From contig JAFLTP010000019.1 of assembly GCA_022510405.1 (NCBI GenBank), positions 1 to 56,517 on the forward strand: a stretch of DNA of 56,517 nt, in the 5' to 3' direction. The notes under the pieces are model-generated. The model was not told the origin of the DNA. It ran no database searches and worked only from the letters and a program-made list of their open reading frames with translations. The position numbers and the translations under genes are program-made. The DNA is from Muribaculaceae bacterium (lineage in GTDB: Bacteria; Bacteroidota; Bacteroidia; Bacteroidales; Muribaculaceae). This document shows, one piece after another, positions 1 to 8,785 of the stretch (position 1 is its first letter; each line of letters begins with the position of its first letter).

Positions 1-61
1 CACAGCCGGTAAAGGCCAAAGGATTTTAAGTCCTTCGTGTCTACCATTCCACCATTCCTGC
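1..61 (-). tRNA. tRNA-Leu (anticodon UAA), 5' part, cut by window edge
   Basis: Read on the minus strand from 61, the sequence folds as the 5' two thirds of a tRNA: acceptor strand GCAGGAA (61-55), D arm with GTG...CAC around GGTAGA, anticodon stem AAGGA/TCCTT and a seven-base loop CTTAAAA. The anticodon TAA lies at 28-26, which reads Leu UUA codons. The start of a long variable arm is visible before position 1, as expected for a class II leucine tRNA. The T arm and 3' end lie outside the window. Confidence 0.9.
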
Positions 62-113
62 GACAGCCAAAATATAGCCGGGTGTTTGGTACACTGTTGC
101 GTTTTTTGACGTG

Positions 114-121
114 CAAATTTA
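114..121 (-). promoter_or_regulatory. Candidate -7 box for tRNA-Leu
   Basis: On the minus strand this reads TAAATTTG, which matches the Bacteroidota -7 consensus TAnnTTTG. It lies about 50 nt upstream of the mature tRNA 5' end. I see no clear -33 TTG at the right distance. Confidence 0.4.
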
Positions 122-199
122 CTTGATTTTATCCGCTCTTGAAAAAAAAATGCATCCTTCTTGGGAATTTAGATTTTTTTAATAATACACTGCCTAAAA

Positions 200-224
200 T
201 TGGCAGTGGTTCCGATTAATTTTG
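200..224 (+). promoter_or_regulatory. Bacteroidota-type promoter for the 257-577 gene
   Basis: TTG at 200-202 and TAATTTTG at 217-224 match the -33/-7 pair used by the primary sigma factor of this phylum. Transcription would begin near 230, about 25 nt before the ATG at 257. Confidence 0.55.
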
Positions 225-256
225 CACCTGAATAAATAATATTAAAATAAACCATT

Positions 257-577
257 ATGAACAAGACAAAATCCATTACTTTTGGCGACAAGATTTTTGC
301 AAGAGTAACCCGTAACGGACAAACGATTTATAATTTTGTATCGGAGAGGGTATCAAACATGGCTGATTTAATGAGCCAGTTGAGAATTGCGATGAAAGAC
401 ATACAAGGTCTGGTGATGCTGCATATCCGCAATTACAACCAAGGGTGGGGAGATGAACGACCTTTGATGCTTTATGCTCGTAGGGTAAGGAATTATAACT
501 TTGTGGATGAAAAAGCTTCATCTAACGAAGTGGCTGCTCCGGGAAGAAAGATGTTGTTTCCATGGGAAACTCATTGA
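257..577 (+). CDS. Small conserved-looking protein of unknown function
   Basis: A 106-residue protein starting with ATG, with a good phylum-type promoter just upstream and no signal peptide or membrane segment, so probably cytoplasmic. It is basic in the middle (RNYN, YARRVRNYN) and ends in MLFPWETH. I have an unverified impression that this ending recurs in Bacteroidales proteins of similar size, but I know no function. It is monocistronic: a tRNA gene runs away on the left and the next gene on the right is convergent. The reading frame on the opposite strand at 276-521 is a shadow. No role is proposed. Confidence 0.7.
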   Translation: MNKTKSITFGDKIFARVTRNGQTIYNFVSERVSNMADLMSQLRIAMKDIQGLVMLHIRNYNQGWGDERPLMLYARRVRNYNFVDEKASSNEVAAPGRKMLFPWETH

Positions 578-673
578 GGAATAAGCATTAACATTAAGTG
601 CTAAGAGAATTTAGAGACTTACCCCCAAATTTATGATAATGTTGATGCCACAGTGAGACAGGTGCAGAGCGGC

Positions 674-946
674 TTAGGGATTAAGGAGATCTTTATTGTA
701 GAAATCCAGTACTGAATTAGCGAACTGAAGAGCCATTTTGGCACGGCTTTCCGGGTTTATTTTGAGTGCGGTCAAATAATCATTGATGGCGTCTTTTCTT
801 TGGTTGAGGCTCCAATATTTTAATCCCCTGATTGTCAAAGCCTCGTCATCCTCGGGGTGCAATGAGATATATTCTGACAAGGCTGATATGGCTTCTTGTG
901 TAGGTAAATTTTTTAATGCGTCAAGATCTTTTGTATCCTTTTCCAT
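674..946 (-). CDS. Small TPR protein downstream of murI
   Basis: A 90-residue protein whose centre (about residues 17-75) has the helix-turn-helix spacing and alanine/leucine pattern of one to two tetratricopeptide repeats, for example DALKNLPTQEAIS and DAINDYLTALKINP. TPR units usually mediate protein-protein contacts. There is no signal peptide, so it is probably cytoplasmic. Its ATG begins directly after the murI stop codon with no spacer, so it is almost certainly translated from the same transcript, as the last gene of the envelope operon. The partner is unknown. Confidence 0.75.
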   Translation of the reverse strand: MEKDTKDLDALKNLPTQEAISALSEYISLHPEDDEALTIRGLKYWSLNQRKDAINDYLTALKINPESRAKMALQFANSVLDFYNKDLLNP

Positions 947-1765
947 TTAGTCGGGTATCGAAATTGTGTGTGAAGAAATTGCTTTTCCAAGGAAAAGAGA
1001 GGCCAAAGAATCAAATTTCTCGGTATGTTCGGTGGTGAGGTATTTTATCGATGATCCTTTTGAAAGTTTTGATTCTATCTCGGGATGCCTCTGCAAATAA
1101 TCAGCGAGACTATCGGCCACTACAGGTCCCTGGCAAAGAATTTTTACTGTTTCGGGAAGATATTTTCGAATTTTATTTTCCAACAAAGGATAATGGGTAC
1201 AACCTAAAACCACTGTGTCGATATCCGGATCTTTGTTCATCAAATTATCTATCTCCTTTTTAACAAAATAATCAGCACCCGGCGATTCTATTTCGTTGTT
1301 TTCTACAATTGGCACCCACATTGGGCATGCATGTTCGGTGATCTTTACTTCGGGAGCCAATTTCTGAAGCTCAAGGGAATATGAATTACTTTTAACGGTG
1401 CCCGGAGTTGCAAGTAGCCCGACATGTTTGGAGTGAGTGAAATCAGGCAGAACTTCCACGGTGGGCCTAATAACACCCAATACCCTTTTTGTCGGGCCTA
1501 AGCTGGGCAAATTATTCTGTTGGATAGAACGTAGTGCCTTTGCGGAGGCAGTGTTGCAGGCAAGAATAACAAGATGGCACTCCCTTTGGAAGAGTGCCTT
1601 CACTGCCTGTAATGTAAATTCGTAAACTATCTCAAACGATCTGGAACCATATGGATTCCTGGCATTGTCGCCGAGATATAGATAGTCGTATTGCGGAAGG
1701 CGTTTTCTTATATCCTTAAGGATTGTGAGGCCGCCATATCCGGAATCGAAAACACCTATTTTCAA
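947..1765 (-). CDS. murI: Glutamate racemase
   Basis: Interconverts L- and D-glutamate to supply D-Glu for peptidoglycan. The 272-residue protein has the family length and begins MKIGVFDSGYGG, the conserved nucleotide-free N-terminus of racemases. The two catalytic cysteines are visible: Cys70 in ACNTASA and Cys189 in GCTHYPLL. The start codon is TTG, not ATG: the preceding ompH gene ends in TGA and the two overlap as TTGA at 1762-1765, a layout that suggests translational coupling. No ATG exists that would keep the conserved N-terminus. It is near the end of an operon with bamA and uppS, which places D-Glu supply next to outer-membrane assembly and the undecaprenyl lipid carrier. Confidence 0.95.
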   Translation of the reverse strand: MKIGVFDSGYGGLTILKDIRKRLPQYDYLYLGDNARNPYGSRSFEIVYEFTLQAVKALFQRECHLVILACNTASAKALRSIQQNNLPSLGPTKRVLGVIRPTVEVLPDFTHSKHVGLLATPGTVKSNSYSLELQKLAPEVKITEHACPMWVPIVENNEIESPGADYFVKKEIDNLMNKDPDIDTVVLGCTHYPLLENKIRKYLPETVKILCQGPVVADSLADYLQRHPEIESKLSKGSSIKYLTTEHTEKFDSLASLFLGKAISSHTISIPD

Positions 1766-2268
1766 TTAATACCTAATTTAGCTTTCACCTGAGGGGTGAT
1801 ATCCTGTACAGGAGCGGAAAAGTAGAGGATAAATTGATTCATCTTGGGTTGGATAAGGGAGAAATTTTCTTCCTGACCGATTGATTGAATCGCATTTTGC
1901 ACCTTCTGATAAATAGGGGCCAATAATTCCTGCTGAACTCTTGCAAGGTCTTGTTCGATAGTCTGTTCGAATTGTCCTATCTTAACTTGTTGTTCCTGAA
2001 GATTCTTAGCTTTTCTTTCTCTTATTGTTTGTGGAGTGTCTTCTCCGAGTGCGTTATATTCGTCGTAGAGTCTCTTCATTTCTTCCTGAAGATTCATATA
2101 AGTGTCTTCATATTGCTTTGCTGATTCAACATATTTAGCTTGGGAATCTGCATAATCGGGATGCTTTTGCACGATTTCTTCAATGTCTACGATACCGATT
2201 TTAAGTTCCTGTGCGAATGCGAACATAGGAAGAACTAATGCTGCAATCAATAAAAATTTCTTGATCAT
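1762..2268 (-). CDS. OmpH/Skp-family periplasmic chaperone, second paralog
   Basis: A 168-residue exported protein with a signal peptide (about residues 1-19, ending AFA) followed by LKIGIVDIEEIV, the short strand typical of OmpH/Skp. Residues 40-125 form a long charged alpha-helical coiled coil, the 'tentacle' arms that hold unfolded outer-membrane proteins in the periplasm. The C-terminus QVKAKLGI resembles that of the paralog upstream. It lies downstream of bamA, whose barrel assembly such chaperones feed. Its TGA overlaps the TTG start of murI. The leader just upstream is almost free of G on the coding strand. Confidence 0.88.
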   Translation of the reverse strand: MIKKFLLIAALVLPMFAFAQELKIGIVDIEEIVQKHPDYADSQAKYVESAKQYEDTYMNLQEEMKRLYDEYNALGEDTPQTIRERKAKNLQEQQVKIGQFEQTIEQDLARVQQELLAPIYQKVQNAIQSIGQEENFSLIQPKMNQFILYFSAPVQDITPQVKAKLGIN

Positions 2269-2388
2269 TTTTTAAGTTAGTTATTAGTGTTGTTTTTGTT
2301 GTTATAGTTTTTATTGTTGTTATTTCGCCTCATTGGCAATAAAAACTAAAAACAATAAAAACTCAATTTATGGTGCAAAATTACTGAA

Positions 2389-2904
2389 TTATTTGGAATA
2401 GCCCAATTTTGCCAGTACTTCATTGCTCACATCGATTTTAGGAGATGCAAAAACAATACTTTGTGACGATGCACGGTCAAAAATGGTTTGATAGCCTCTT
2501 TCCTCGGCAACGGCTTTAACTGCATTATAGACATCTTCCTGTATGGGTTTCATAAGGCTTTGACGTTTTTTATACAGTTCACCTTCCGGACCAAAATATT
2601 TGTAGCGGGTTTCGGTTACTTCCTTTTCCTTCAATACGATTTCTTCCTCCTTTTTCTTTTTTTGTTCATCAGTGAGGAAAACCATTTCGTTCTGATAGTT
2701 TTTGTACATGGCCTCCGCCTCTTTGGAAAGTTCATTTACTTCCTTTTCCCAACGTTGAGACACTTGGTTCAACTGTTCGTTGGCCATTTCATAACTTGGA
2801 ATATTCTTTAAGATATATTCCATATCGATCAAAGCGAATTTTTGAGCCGAAGCGGCACAAATTGCACCAACCACAAGGCATAAAGTCAATATTGTTTTTC
2901 TCAT
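2389..2904 (-). CDS. OmpH/Skp-family periplasmic chaperone, first paralog
   Basis: A 171-residue exported protein: signal peptide at 1-20 (cleavage after ASA), then KFALIDMEYILKNIPSYE, the conserved OmpH/Skp opening, then a lysine/glutamate-rich coiled coil at about 40-115. Skp-like trimers bind outer-membrane proteins in transit through the periplasm. It lies 105 bp downstream of bamA and 120 bp upstream of a second family member, and both end in a motif like L-A-K-L-G. Tandem duplication of skp beside bamA is common in Bacteroidetes. The two copies have diverged well beyond a recent duplication. Confidence 0.9.
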   Translation of the reverse strand: MRKTILTLCLVVGAICAASAQKFALIDMEYILKNIPSYEMANEQLNQVSQRWEKEVNELSKEAEAMYKNYQNEMVFLTDEQKKKKEEEIVLKEKEVTETRYKYFGPEGELYKKRQSLMKPIQEDVYNAVKAVAEERGYQTIFDRASSQSIVFASPKIDVSNEVLAKLGYSK

Positions 2905-3009
2905 AGTCTTTAGTCTTTTTTATCTTAGACTAATAACGGAAAAAATGGTTTAACATTGTTAAGTTAATTCAATTCAATCCAGAGTCCCTTAAAACCAAAC
3001 TCTAAACCA

Positions 3010-5664
3010 TCAGAATTCCTGACCAAGTACGAAGTGGATCTGGCTGCCGCCTCTTGTTCCCCACACCTTATCGAAACCATAACCCCAGTCTATACCGAGC
3101 ATTCCCAACATAGAAAGGTAAAGTCTTACACCGACACCTGCACTTCTCTTAAGATTGAACGGTGAGAAATCCTTTACAGAGGTCCAACAATTACCGGCCT
3201 CAGCAAAAGCAATGGCATATATGGTGGTGCTGGGCTGCAACATAAATGGGAAGTGGAGTTCCATTCCGAACCTGCCATAGGCATAACCTTCGTAACCCCA
3301 AGGTGTGAATTGTCCATTTTCATAACCTCGCATTGCGATGGTTTCTGTGGCATAAGTATAACTTCCCGACATACCGTCACCACCGAAGTAGAATGTTTCA
3401 AACGGTGTTTTGAAGTATTTGTTCCAGGAACCTAACAAACCGAAATCGGCACGGGTCATAAGCACCAGGGTCCAGGATCCTTCCGGGTCAGTGAGTGGGG
3501 TATAGGTACGGCTCTTGAATTTTACCTTCCAGTATTCAATCCATTTATACATTTCTTTGGCTGCCGCTTCCCTCTGTTCGGTATCGGTATTTGTTCGCGC
3601 GGAGAGTTCAGCCAATGTCTTCCAATCCTTCTTGCCGCTGAACAAAGATGCGGGAGGTGTTAGAGTGACATCCAAAGAGAAGGATGACCCCCTACGAGGA
3701 TATATAGGTTGGTCGATACTGGTTCTTGAAAGTGACAATCCAAGCATCAATGAATTTGAAACACCGTTGTTCATGTAATAAAGGTATTCCCAATTCTTAA
3801 GATAATACCACCGGTAGGATAATGTAGCCTGGAATTGGAAATAATCGTCAGGCCAGGAAAGTCGTGTTCCGAATCCCAACATCACACCCGCCATCTGGAG
3901 CACTTTATTGGGGTCGTATGCATTCTGGTAATAATAACCCGTATTGTTATAGTTGTAGGAACCTCCGTAATAAAGTGAATTATAATATCCGGAGTTATAC
4001 CATGTATTGTTATAATAGCTTGAGTTGATACCGGTAGATCGACTATAGTCTACACTGAAAGAGAGAGCATTCGGTCTTTTACCTCCAAACCAAGGATCAA
4101 AGAAAGAAATAGAATAACTTTGATAATATTTAGCGTTGGTTTGAGCCGAAATCGAGAATGTCTGACCATCGCCTCGGGGTATAATACCTCGATATGAACC
4201 CGGATTGAACAAGTTCTTTATGGAGAAATTGGAGAATGACAAGGATACCTGGCCTGTAACACCGGTTTGTCCCCAACCGAATGAAAGCTGCACTTTATCG
4301 TTGGCCTTTGACTCCAGATTGAAAAGGATATCAACAGTCCCGTCGTTTTCATTGGGTTCGGGTCTGATGTCCATATTCTCCGGATTAAAGTGACCAGTTG
4401 TGGCAATTTCACGTGCTGAACGCATCAGGTCACTCTTTGAGAATAGATCTCCGGGTCGCACTCTCAACTCCCTCCTGACCACTTTCTCAAATAATTGGTC
4501 GTTACCATTGATCACCACCTTGTTTATGGTTGCCTGGGGGCCTTCCATCACCCTCATCTGAAGGGCTATGCTGTCACCTTTGATGTTTTCTTCTATAGGA
4601 ACCAATTCAAAGAACAAGTAACCATTATCAAGGTAATAGTTGCTTACGGCATCGTCATCGGTTCTCAATCGTTTTTCGAGTAATGGCTGATTGTAGACAT
4701 CTCCTGGATAAATTCCCAATATGTTGTTGAGAATATCTGTGGAATAAACGGTATTACCAACCCAGTTTATATCACTGATGTAATACTTGTTACCTTCCTC
4801 CACTTTAATGAACACATCCACATTGTTGTCATCGTATTTAACAACACTGTCGCTCACTATCCGGGCATCACGGTAACCTAATGAGTTATATTTTTCTATA
4901 ATTCTGTTTTTATCGTCTTTATAATCCTGGTCAACGAATTTTTTCTGACTGAATATTTTTAGCAAATCCGTCTTTTCATTTGTTTTCTTCATTGCCCTTT
5001 TGACCTTATTGTCAGAGAGGACTTCGTTGCCCGATATATAAATTTTATGAACCTTTACCTTGCCGTTCTTATTGACCCTTACATCCAGGAATACTTGATT
5101 GTCTTTGGAGAGATCGTTTACCTGGTTTATCTGAACATCGGCATTTTTGAATCCTTTGTTGGCATAATAATCTTTTATGATCTGGGTGGCGCGTGCCACG
5201 ATATTGGGCGTGATCTGCTGTCCGGAGATCATGCCAAGTCTTTCCTGGATATCCTTCTTTTCTCCTCCTTTGACCCCCTCAAATCTCAATTCTGTGAGTC
5301 TGGGTTGCTGTTTAAGATTGATTACAAGCCAGATTTTGTCGCCGGCGATTTTTTCAGCTGAAATTTTAACGCTTGAATACAAACCCTGACGCCACAAACG
5401 TTTTGTGGCTGCGGTGAGGATGGCACCGGGCACTTCGACACGTTCACCTATCGACAGACCTGAGTTGGCAATTACAATATAATCGTCGACATGGTTTATT
5501 CCTTCCACCTTAATACCGGCAATTTCGTATACTTTTGGAATCGGGGAGTAAATGATATCGGGGTTGTAAATAGTGTCCACAACAACAGGTGCATCTTGTG
5601 CACTGATGCCGAATGTGGAGATAAAAGCAATTAGAAAAACCGATATCTTAAATAATGGATTCAT
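3010..5664 (-). CDS. bamA: Outer-membrane protein assembly factor BamA
   Basis: Core of the BAM machine that folds beta-barrels into the outer membrane. The 884-residue protein has a signal peptide (1-22, ending ISAQ), five POTRA repeats (about 45-455) and a 16-strand Omp85 barrel (about 456-884) ending in phenylalanine, as barrels usually do. FFDPWFGG at 521-528 is a conserved early barrel motif. Odd feature: residues 544-583 form a loop very rich in tyrosine, asparagine and glycine. The gene sits between uppS (11 bp upstream) and two skp-like genes, so lipid carrier, assembly factor and chaperones share one operon. Confidence 0.96.
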   Translation of the reverse strand: MNPLFKISVFLIAFISTFGISAQDAPVVVDTIYNPDIIYSPIPKVYEIAGIKVEGINHVDDYIVIANSGLSIGERVEVPGAILTAATKRLWRQGLYSSVKISAEKIAGDKIWLVINLKQQPRLTELRFEGVKGGEKKDIQERLGMISGQQITPNIVARATQIIKDYYANKGFKNADVQINQVNDLSKDNQVFLDVRVNKNGKVKVHKIYISGNEVLSDNKVKRAMKKTNEKTDLLKIFSQKKFVDQDYKDDKNRIIEKYNSLGYRDARIVSDSVVKYDDNNVDVFIKVEEGNKYYISDINWVGNTVYSTDILNNILGIYPGDVYNQPLLEKRLRTDDDAVSNYYLDNGYLFFELVPIEENIKGDSIALQMRVMEGPQATINKVVINGNDQLFEKVVRRELRVRPGDLFSKSDLMRSAREIATTGHFNPENMDIRPEPNENDGTVDILFNLESKANDKVQLSFGWGQTGVTGQVSLSFSNFSIKNLFNPGSYRGIIPRGDGQTFSISAQTNAKYYQSYSISFFDPWFGGKRPNALSFSVDYSRSTGINSSYYNNTWYNSGYYNSLYYGGSYNYNNTGYYYQNAYDPNKVLQMAGVMLGFGTRLSWPDDYFQFQATLSYRWYYLKNWEYLYYMNNGVSNSLMLGLSLSRTSIDQPIYPRRGSSFSLDVTLTPPASLFSGKKDWKTLAELSARTNTDTEQREAAAKEMYKWIEYWKVKFKSRTYTPLTDPEGSWTLVLMTRADFGLLGSWNKYFKTPFETFYFGGDGMSGSYTYATETIAMRGYENGQFTPWGYEGYAYGRFGMELHFPFMLQPSTTIYAIAFAEAGNCWTSVKDFSPFNLKRSAGVGVRLYLSMLGMLGIDWGYGFDKVWGTRGGSQIHFVLGQEF

Positions 5665-5675
5665 TCGATATTTGG

Positions 5676-6437
5676 TTAGTTGGTGTGTTGCACTTGGTCG
5701 CTTGTCTTACCGAACCTTCTTTCCCGGCTTTGGAAATCAAGAAGGGCATCAACATAGTCTTCGTCGGTAAAATCAGGCCATAATGCCGGTGTGAAGTATA
5801 ATTCACTATATGCAATCTGCCAAAGTAAATAATTGGAGATTCTATGTTCTCCTCCCGTCCTTATTAACAAATCAGGATCAGGAATTCCGGCAGTGGTCAA
5901 ATTATCGGAAATTGATTGTTCGCAAATCTCTTCAGGGTTTAATTTACCCTCTGCAGCTAAGATTGCCAATTTTCGGGCTGCCTCCGTAATTTCCCATCGC
6001 GAAGAGTAACTAAGGCACATGTTCAATTGCAATCCGGTGCAATGAGCCGTGGCGTTTCTTGCATAGAAAAGACGTTCACGGGCATCTTCCGGTATCCTTT
6101 CAATATCTCCGAGCAGATGTATTCTCACATTGTTTTCAAGAAGTTCCGGCAATTCTCTCTCAATGGCCCATCCTATCAGGTACATAAGAGTGTCTACCTC
6201 GTCTTTAGGACGGTTCCAATTCTCGGTGGAAAAGGCATACAATGTGAGATATTTAATGCCTAAATCAGAAGAGAATTTTGTGACACGATGCACTGTGGAA
6301 ACACCTTCAGCATGGCCGTCGCTTCGGATAAATCCGCGACTTTTGGCCCATCTGCCATTGCCGTCCATAATCATAGCCACATGCACCGGAATCCGGTTCT
6401 TATCCAATTGTGAAATCTTTTCTTCGAGTGATGCCAT
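5676..6437 (-). CDS. uppS: Isoprenyl transferase (undecaprenyl diphosphate synthase)
   Basis: Makes the C55 lipid carrier for peptidoglycan and surface glycans from farnesyl diphosphate and isopentenyl diphosphate. The 253-residue protein matches the family length. The N-terminal motif HVAMIMDGNGRWAKSRG contains the catalytic Asp25 and the phosphate-binding GNGRW. The C-terminal signature LLIRTGGEHRISN and the YSELYFTPALWPDF segment are also present. It has no signal peptide and works at the inner face of the cytoplasmic membrane. It follows the DUF6089 gene by 2 bp and precedes bamA by 11 bp. Confidence 0.97.
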   Translation of the reverse strand: MASLEEKISQLDKNRIPVHVAMIMDGNGRWAKSRGFIRSDGHAEGVSTVHRVTKFSSDLGIKYLTLYAFSTENWNRPKDEVDTLMYLIGWAIERELPELLENNVRIHLLGDIERIPEDARERLFYARNATAHCTGLQLNMCLSYSSRWEITEAARKLAILAAEGKLNPEEICEQSISDNLTTAGIPDPDLLIRTGGEHRISNYLLWQIAYSELYFTPALWPDFTDEDYVDALLDFQSRERRFGKTSDQVQHTN

Positions 6438-6439
6438 TC

Positions 6440-7129
6440 TTATCTCTCTTTATAATTGCAGGTTGCACAACGTTTGCTGAATTCGTAACTCACTGTGAAG
6501 GTGAGGGTGGAATACCAATCGGTATTCTTCATAAAGGAACTTTTTATGCCCAAGGGATCCTGAAGGTCCGGACCGTCCAATTTATCGGTAAAAGTCTTCT
6601 TCATCAGGAACTCAAGGCCTAAGTTAAGTCTTTTCGACGGTTTGTATTTAAATCCTATACCAAAGGGGATGGTGAATGCAGCTCCTGAGTGTCCTTGCAC
6701 ACTCCATGCCGTCACACCCAATCCTCCGGCTATATAGGGGGTCCATCTTTTCAGATGCTGATATGTTTCGCCCATTCCGTAACTGAAAAAATGGAATTCC
6801 GCCAATTCGGACAGTTCATAAAATATGGTGGAGAACTTATAACTTTCCTCTTGGGGAAATACATTTGTCATATTTGAGGAGTCTCCGGCCAAACCACCTA
6901 CGTAAAAATTGGTTTTAAAATTCCATCTTGTAGTAGCGATATATCTGAAGAGTAATTCCACATCCCACGATGGATGTTGGAAAAGGGTCGAGGTGTTGGC
7001 ATCGCCCAAATATCCGGTCATACCTACACCGCCTCCCATATCAAACCTATAATCCTCCTGAGCCCTGAGAGTTACCGCCTCAGAGAGGATATAGATTGTG
7101 GCTATAGATATGATGGTGAATCTTTTCAA
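6440..7129 (-). CDS. DUF6089-type outer-membrane beta-barrel protein
   Basis: A 229-residue exported protein with signal peptide 1-22 (ending LRAQ), then an alternating pattern of short amphipathic strands (for example YRFDMGGGVGMTGYLG, VELLFRYIATTRWNF, NLGLEFLMKKTF), which indicates a small outer-membrane barrel. I recognise it as the family named DUF6089, which in Bacteroidales lies directly upstream of uppS-bamA. The start codon is TTG at 7129; no ATG occurs until residue 31, which would remove the signal peptide. The gap to the preceding gene is 3 bp. Its role is unknown; position suggests a part in outer-membrane assembly or surface structure. Confidence 0.82.
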   Translation of the reverse strand: MKRFTIISIATIYILSEAVTLRAQEDYRFDMGGGVGMTGYLGDANTSTLFQHPSWDVELLFRYIATTRWNFKTNFYVGGLAGDSSNMTNVFPQEESYKFSTIFYELSELAEFHFFSYGMGETYQHLKRWTPYIAGGLGVTAWSVQGHSGAAFTIPFGIGFKYKPSKRLNLGLEFLMKKTFTDKLDGPDLQDPLGIKSSFMKNTDWYSTLTFTVSYEFSKRCATCNYKER

Positions 7130-7132
7130 ATC

Positions 7133-8656
7133 TTAGATATTTGGAGTAAATTCAAGTCGTGCCAAAACCCCTCTCCAAATCACTGAAGAAAGGGAACTGT
7201 CTTCGAGGTAACCACCGAAAATATATAAATATGGGCAAACCCATGTGATGTCATATCCGTCAATAGTATAGGAAGTGCGCGTCCATGGGGAGGTTTTGGT
7301 CATTTTCTCCGGGGTCCACGCCTCGGAAAGATCCGCCGACAGATCATAACCGGCTACTATTACATCAGCGCCTCCTAATGATGGCAATGATTCGGGCAAT
7401 TGCATCAAATCAGGTGCCAGACTCCAATGTACGCCATTATCATATGTCATATAAACTGAGCGGTTCATTTCTCCATCTTTGTTTACTCCGCCGAAAAACA
7501 GCCAAACATCCATTTCTCTCTTCAAGAAAATATATGGAGTGTCACGATACACTATATAACGGGCCATCATTGGTTTTTCCACTGCCGGAAGAACCGAATC
7601 ATTTATGATTGCCCAGTTTGTTCCGTCATATGCCCATACAGCAGAAGTAGGTAACCCGTCTGCCATTACTCCACCCGCCAATATTGCAAATGGTTGGGGA
7701 TCCCATTCCGTTTCCATTACCCCGAGTGCAGAAGAATTATTTACTGGGAAGTCTTCTTCCAACGGAGAATCCATATAATTTGTTTCTGCAGGATACTTGG
7801 TATGTAACAAACCTGTTTCAGAAGATTTTATACCTAACACCGAGTTTTGATAACCTCCTAAAATGGAAACCCATTCCTCACCGGTATCTGTCCATGTTTC
7901 AATATTGTCGGAAGAATAAAGGTGGCCGGTGATACTTAATAACCAGAAGGAGTCAGGTGTGGACGTGAAACTATCAATAGCTGGCTCAAATCCGAATTTC
8001 ATATCGGTTTTGGTCCATTCGCCCTTATTTAGGTCTCTGCACCAAGATAAAGTATACTCCCCGTTATATTCTTCAATTAATGTGTATGTGGTTTCATTGC
8101 GATATACAGACTTTTGTGCAACCGGATCCGGGTATCTTGACGGCAGTGATGTAGTTGCAATCTTATCCCAAATCAAAGTGTCAGGCTCCTGGGTGTGTAC
8201 GTTAACCCTTATTTGATAAGTAAATGAGTTCACGCCATTTTGAGCTGTTACATCCAAGGTAACGGGATGTGAAAAGTCAATGGTATCTTCCGGGTTTGTG
8301 AGATAATTGACGGTCACTTCTTCTTCGTTATCCTTTAAAAATTTGAGTTCCGCCTTTGTCATCGTGTTGGCGAATGTGATTGAAGCGATCAATCTTGAAA
8401 TATCGGTGCCTTTGGGAAGAGAGTCGGCATTGAAAATTACCCCTGTATTCAAGTCGATTGAAAAAGCCACTGAATCGAGATGTGCAAGCACACTGTCGTT
8501 GGCTTGAAGACGGAATTGCTTGACGGCAATAATGGCAGGAGTTACAACTATCTCATTTTCATCATCCTCGGATTTGGAGTTGCAAGAAACCGCAGATATC
8601 AACAATGCTGTCAATACCTGAAAAAAAATCAGTTGTTTTATTTTAATGGATGACAT
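7133..8656 (-). CDS. DUF6242-type lipoprotein
   Basis: A 507-residue protein with a lipoprotein signal (LLISAVSC, Cys near residue 25), so anchored in a membrane, probably the outer one. An N-terminal part of about 130 residues looks like an Ig/cadherin-like fold; the rest has repeated tryptophan-containing blades (SVYRNETTYTL, YTLSWCRDLNKGEW, WVSILGGYQNS, WAIINDSVL) reminiscent of a Kelch/beta-propeller. I recognise the arrangement as DUF6242, function unknown. It is the first gene of the envelope operon; the next gene starts 3 bp after its stop, so this is probably the promoter-proximal member. Confidence 0.8.
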   Translation of the reverse strand: MSSIKIKQLIFFQVLTALLISAVSCNSKSEDDENEIVVTPAIIAVKQFRLQANDSVLAHLDSVAFSIDLNTGVIFNADSLPKGTDISRLIASITFANTMTKAELKFLKDNEEEVTVNYLTNPEDTIDFSHPVTLDVTAQNGVNSFTYQIRVNVHTQEPDTLIWDKIATTSLPSRYPDPVAQKSVYRNETTYTLIEEYNGEYTLSWCRDLNKGEWTKTDMKFGFEPAIDSFTSTPDSFWLLSITGHLYSSDNIETWTDTGEEWVSILGGYQNSVLGIKSSETGLLHTKYPAETNYMDSPLEEDFPVNNSSALGVMETEWDPQPFAILAGGVMADGLPTSAVWAYDGTNWAIINDSVLPAVEKPMMARYIVYRDTPYIFLKREMDVWLFFGGVNKDGEMNRSVYMTYDNGVHWSLAPDLMQLPESLPSLGGADVIVAGYDLSADLSEAWTPEKMTKTSPWTRTSYTIDGYDITWVCPYLYIFGGYLEDSSLSSVIWRGVLARLEFTPNI

Positions 8657-8708
8657 ATTTTTATTGTCGGTGGGCGTTAGGCTTTCAATTTTATATGTTT
8701 ACAAACTG

Positions 8709-8716
8709 CAAATTTA
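8709..8716 (-). promoter_or_regulatory. Candidate -7 box of the DUF6242-bamA-murI operon
   Basis: TAAATTTG on the minus strand, matching TAnnTTTG, placed 53 nt upstream of the ATG at 8656. No convincing -33 TTG is present. Confidence 0.4.
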
Positions 8717-8785
8717 GTATTTCTTGTTTAAATTTATTGCCTTGCAAGGCCTCATTTTATAAAAGAGAGATATTTTTAGAGCTTT

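Noticed and set aside
276..521. Minus-strand open frame across the 257-577 gene
   Set aside because: It is the shadow of a gene with a good promoter on the other strand; the product is cysteine-rich and has no plausible start context.
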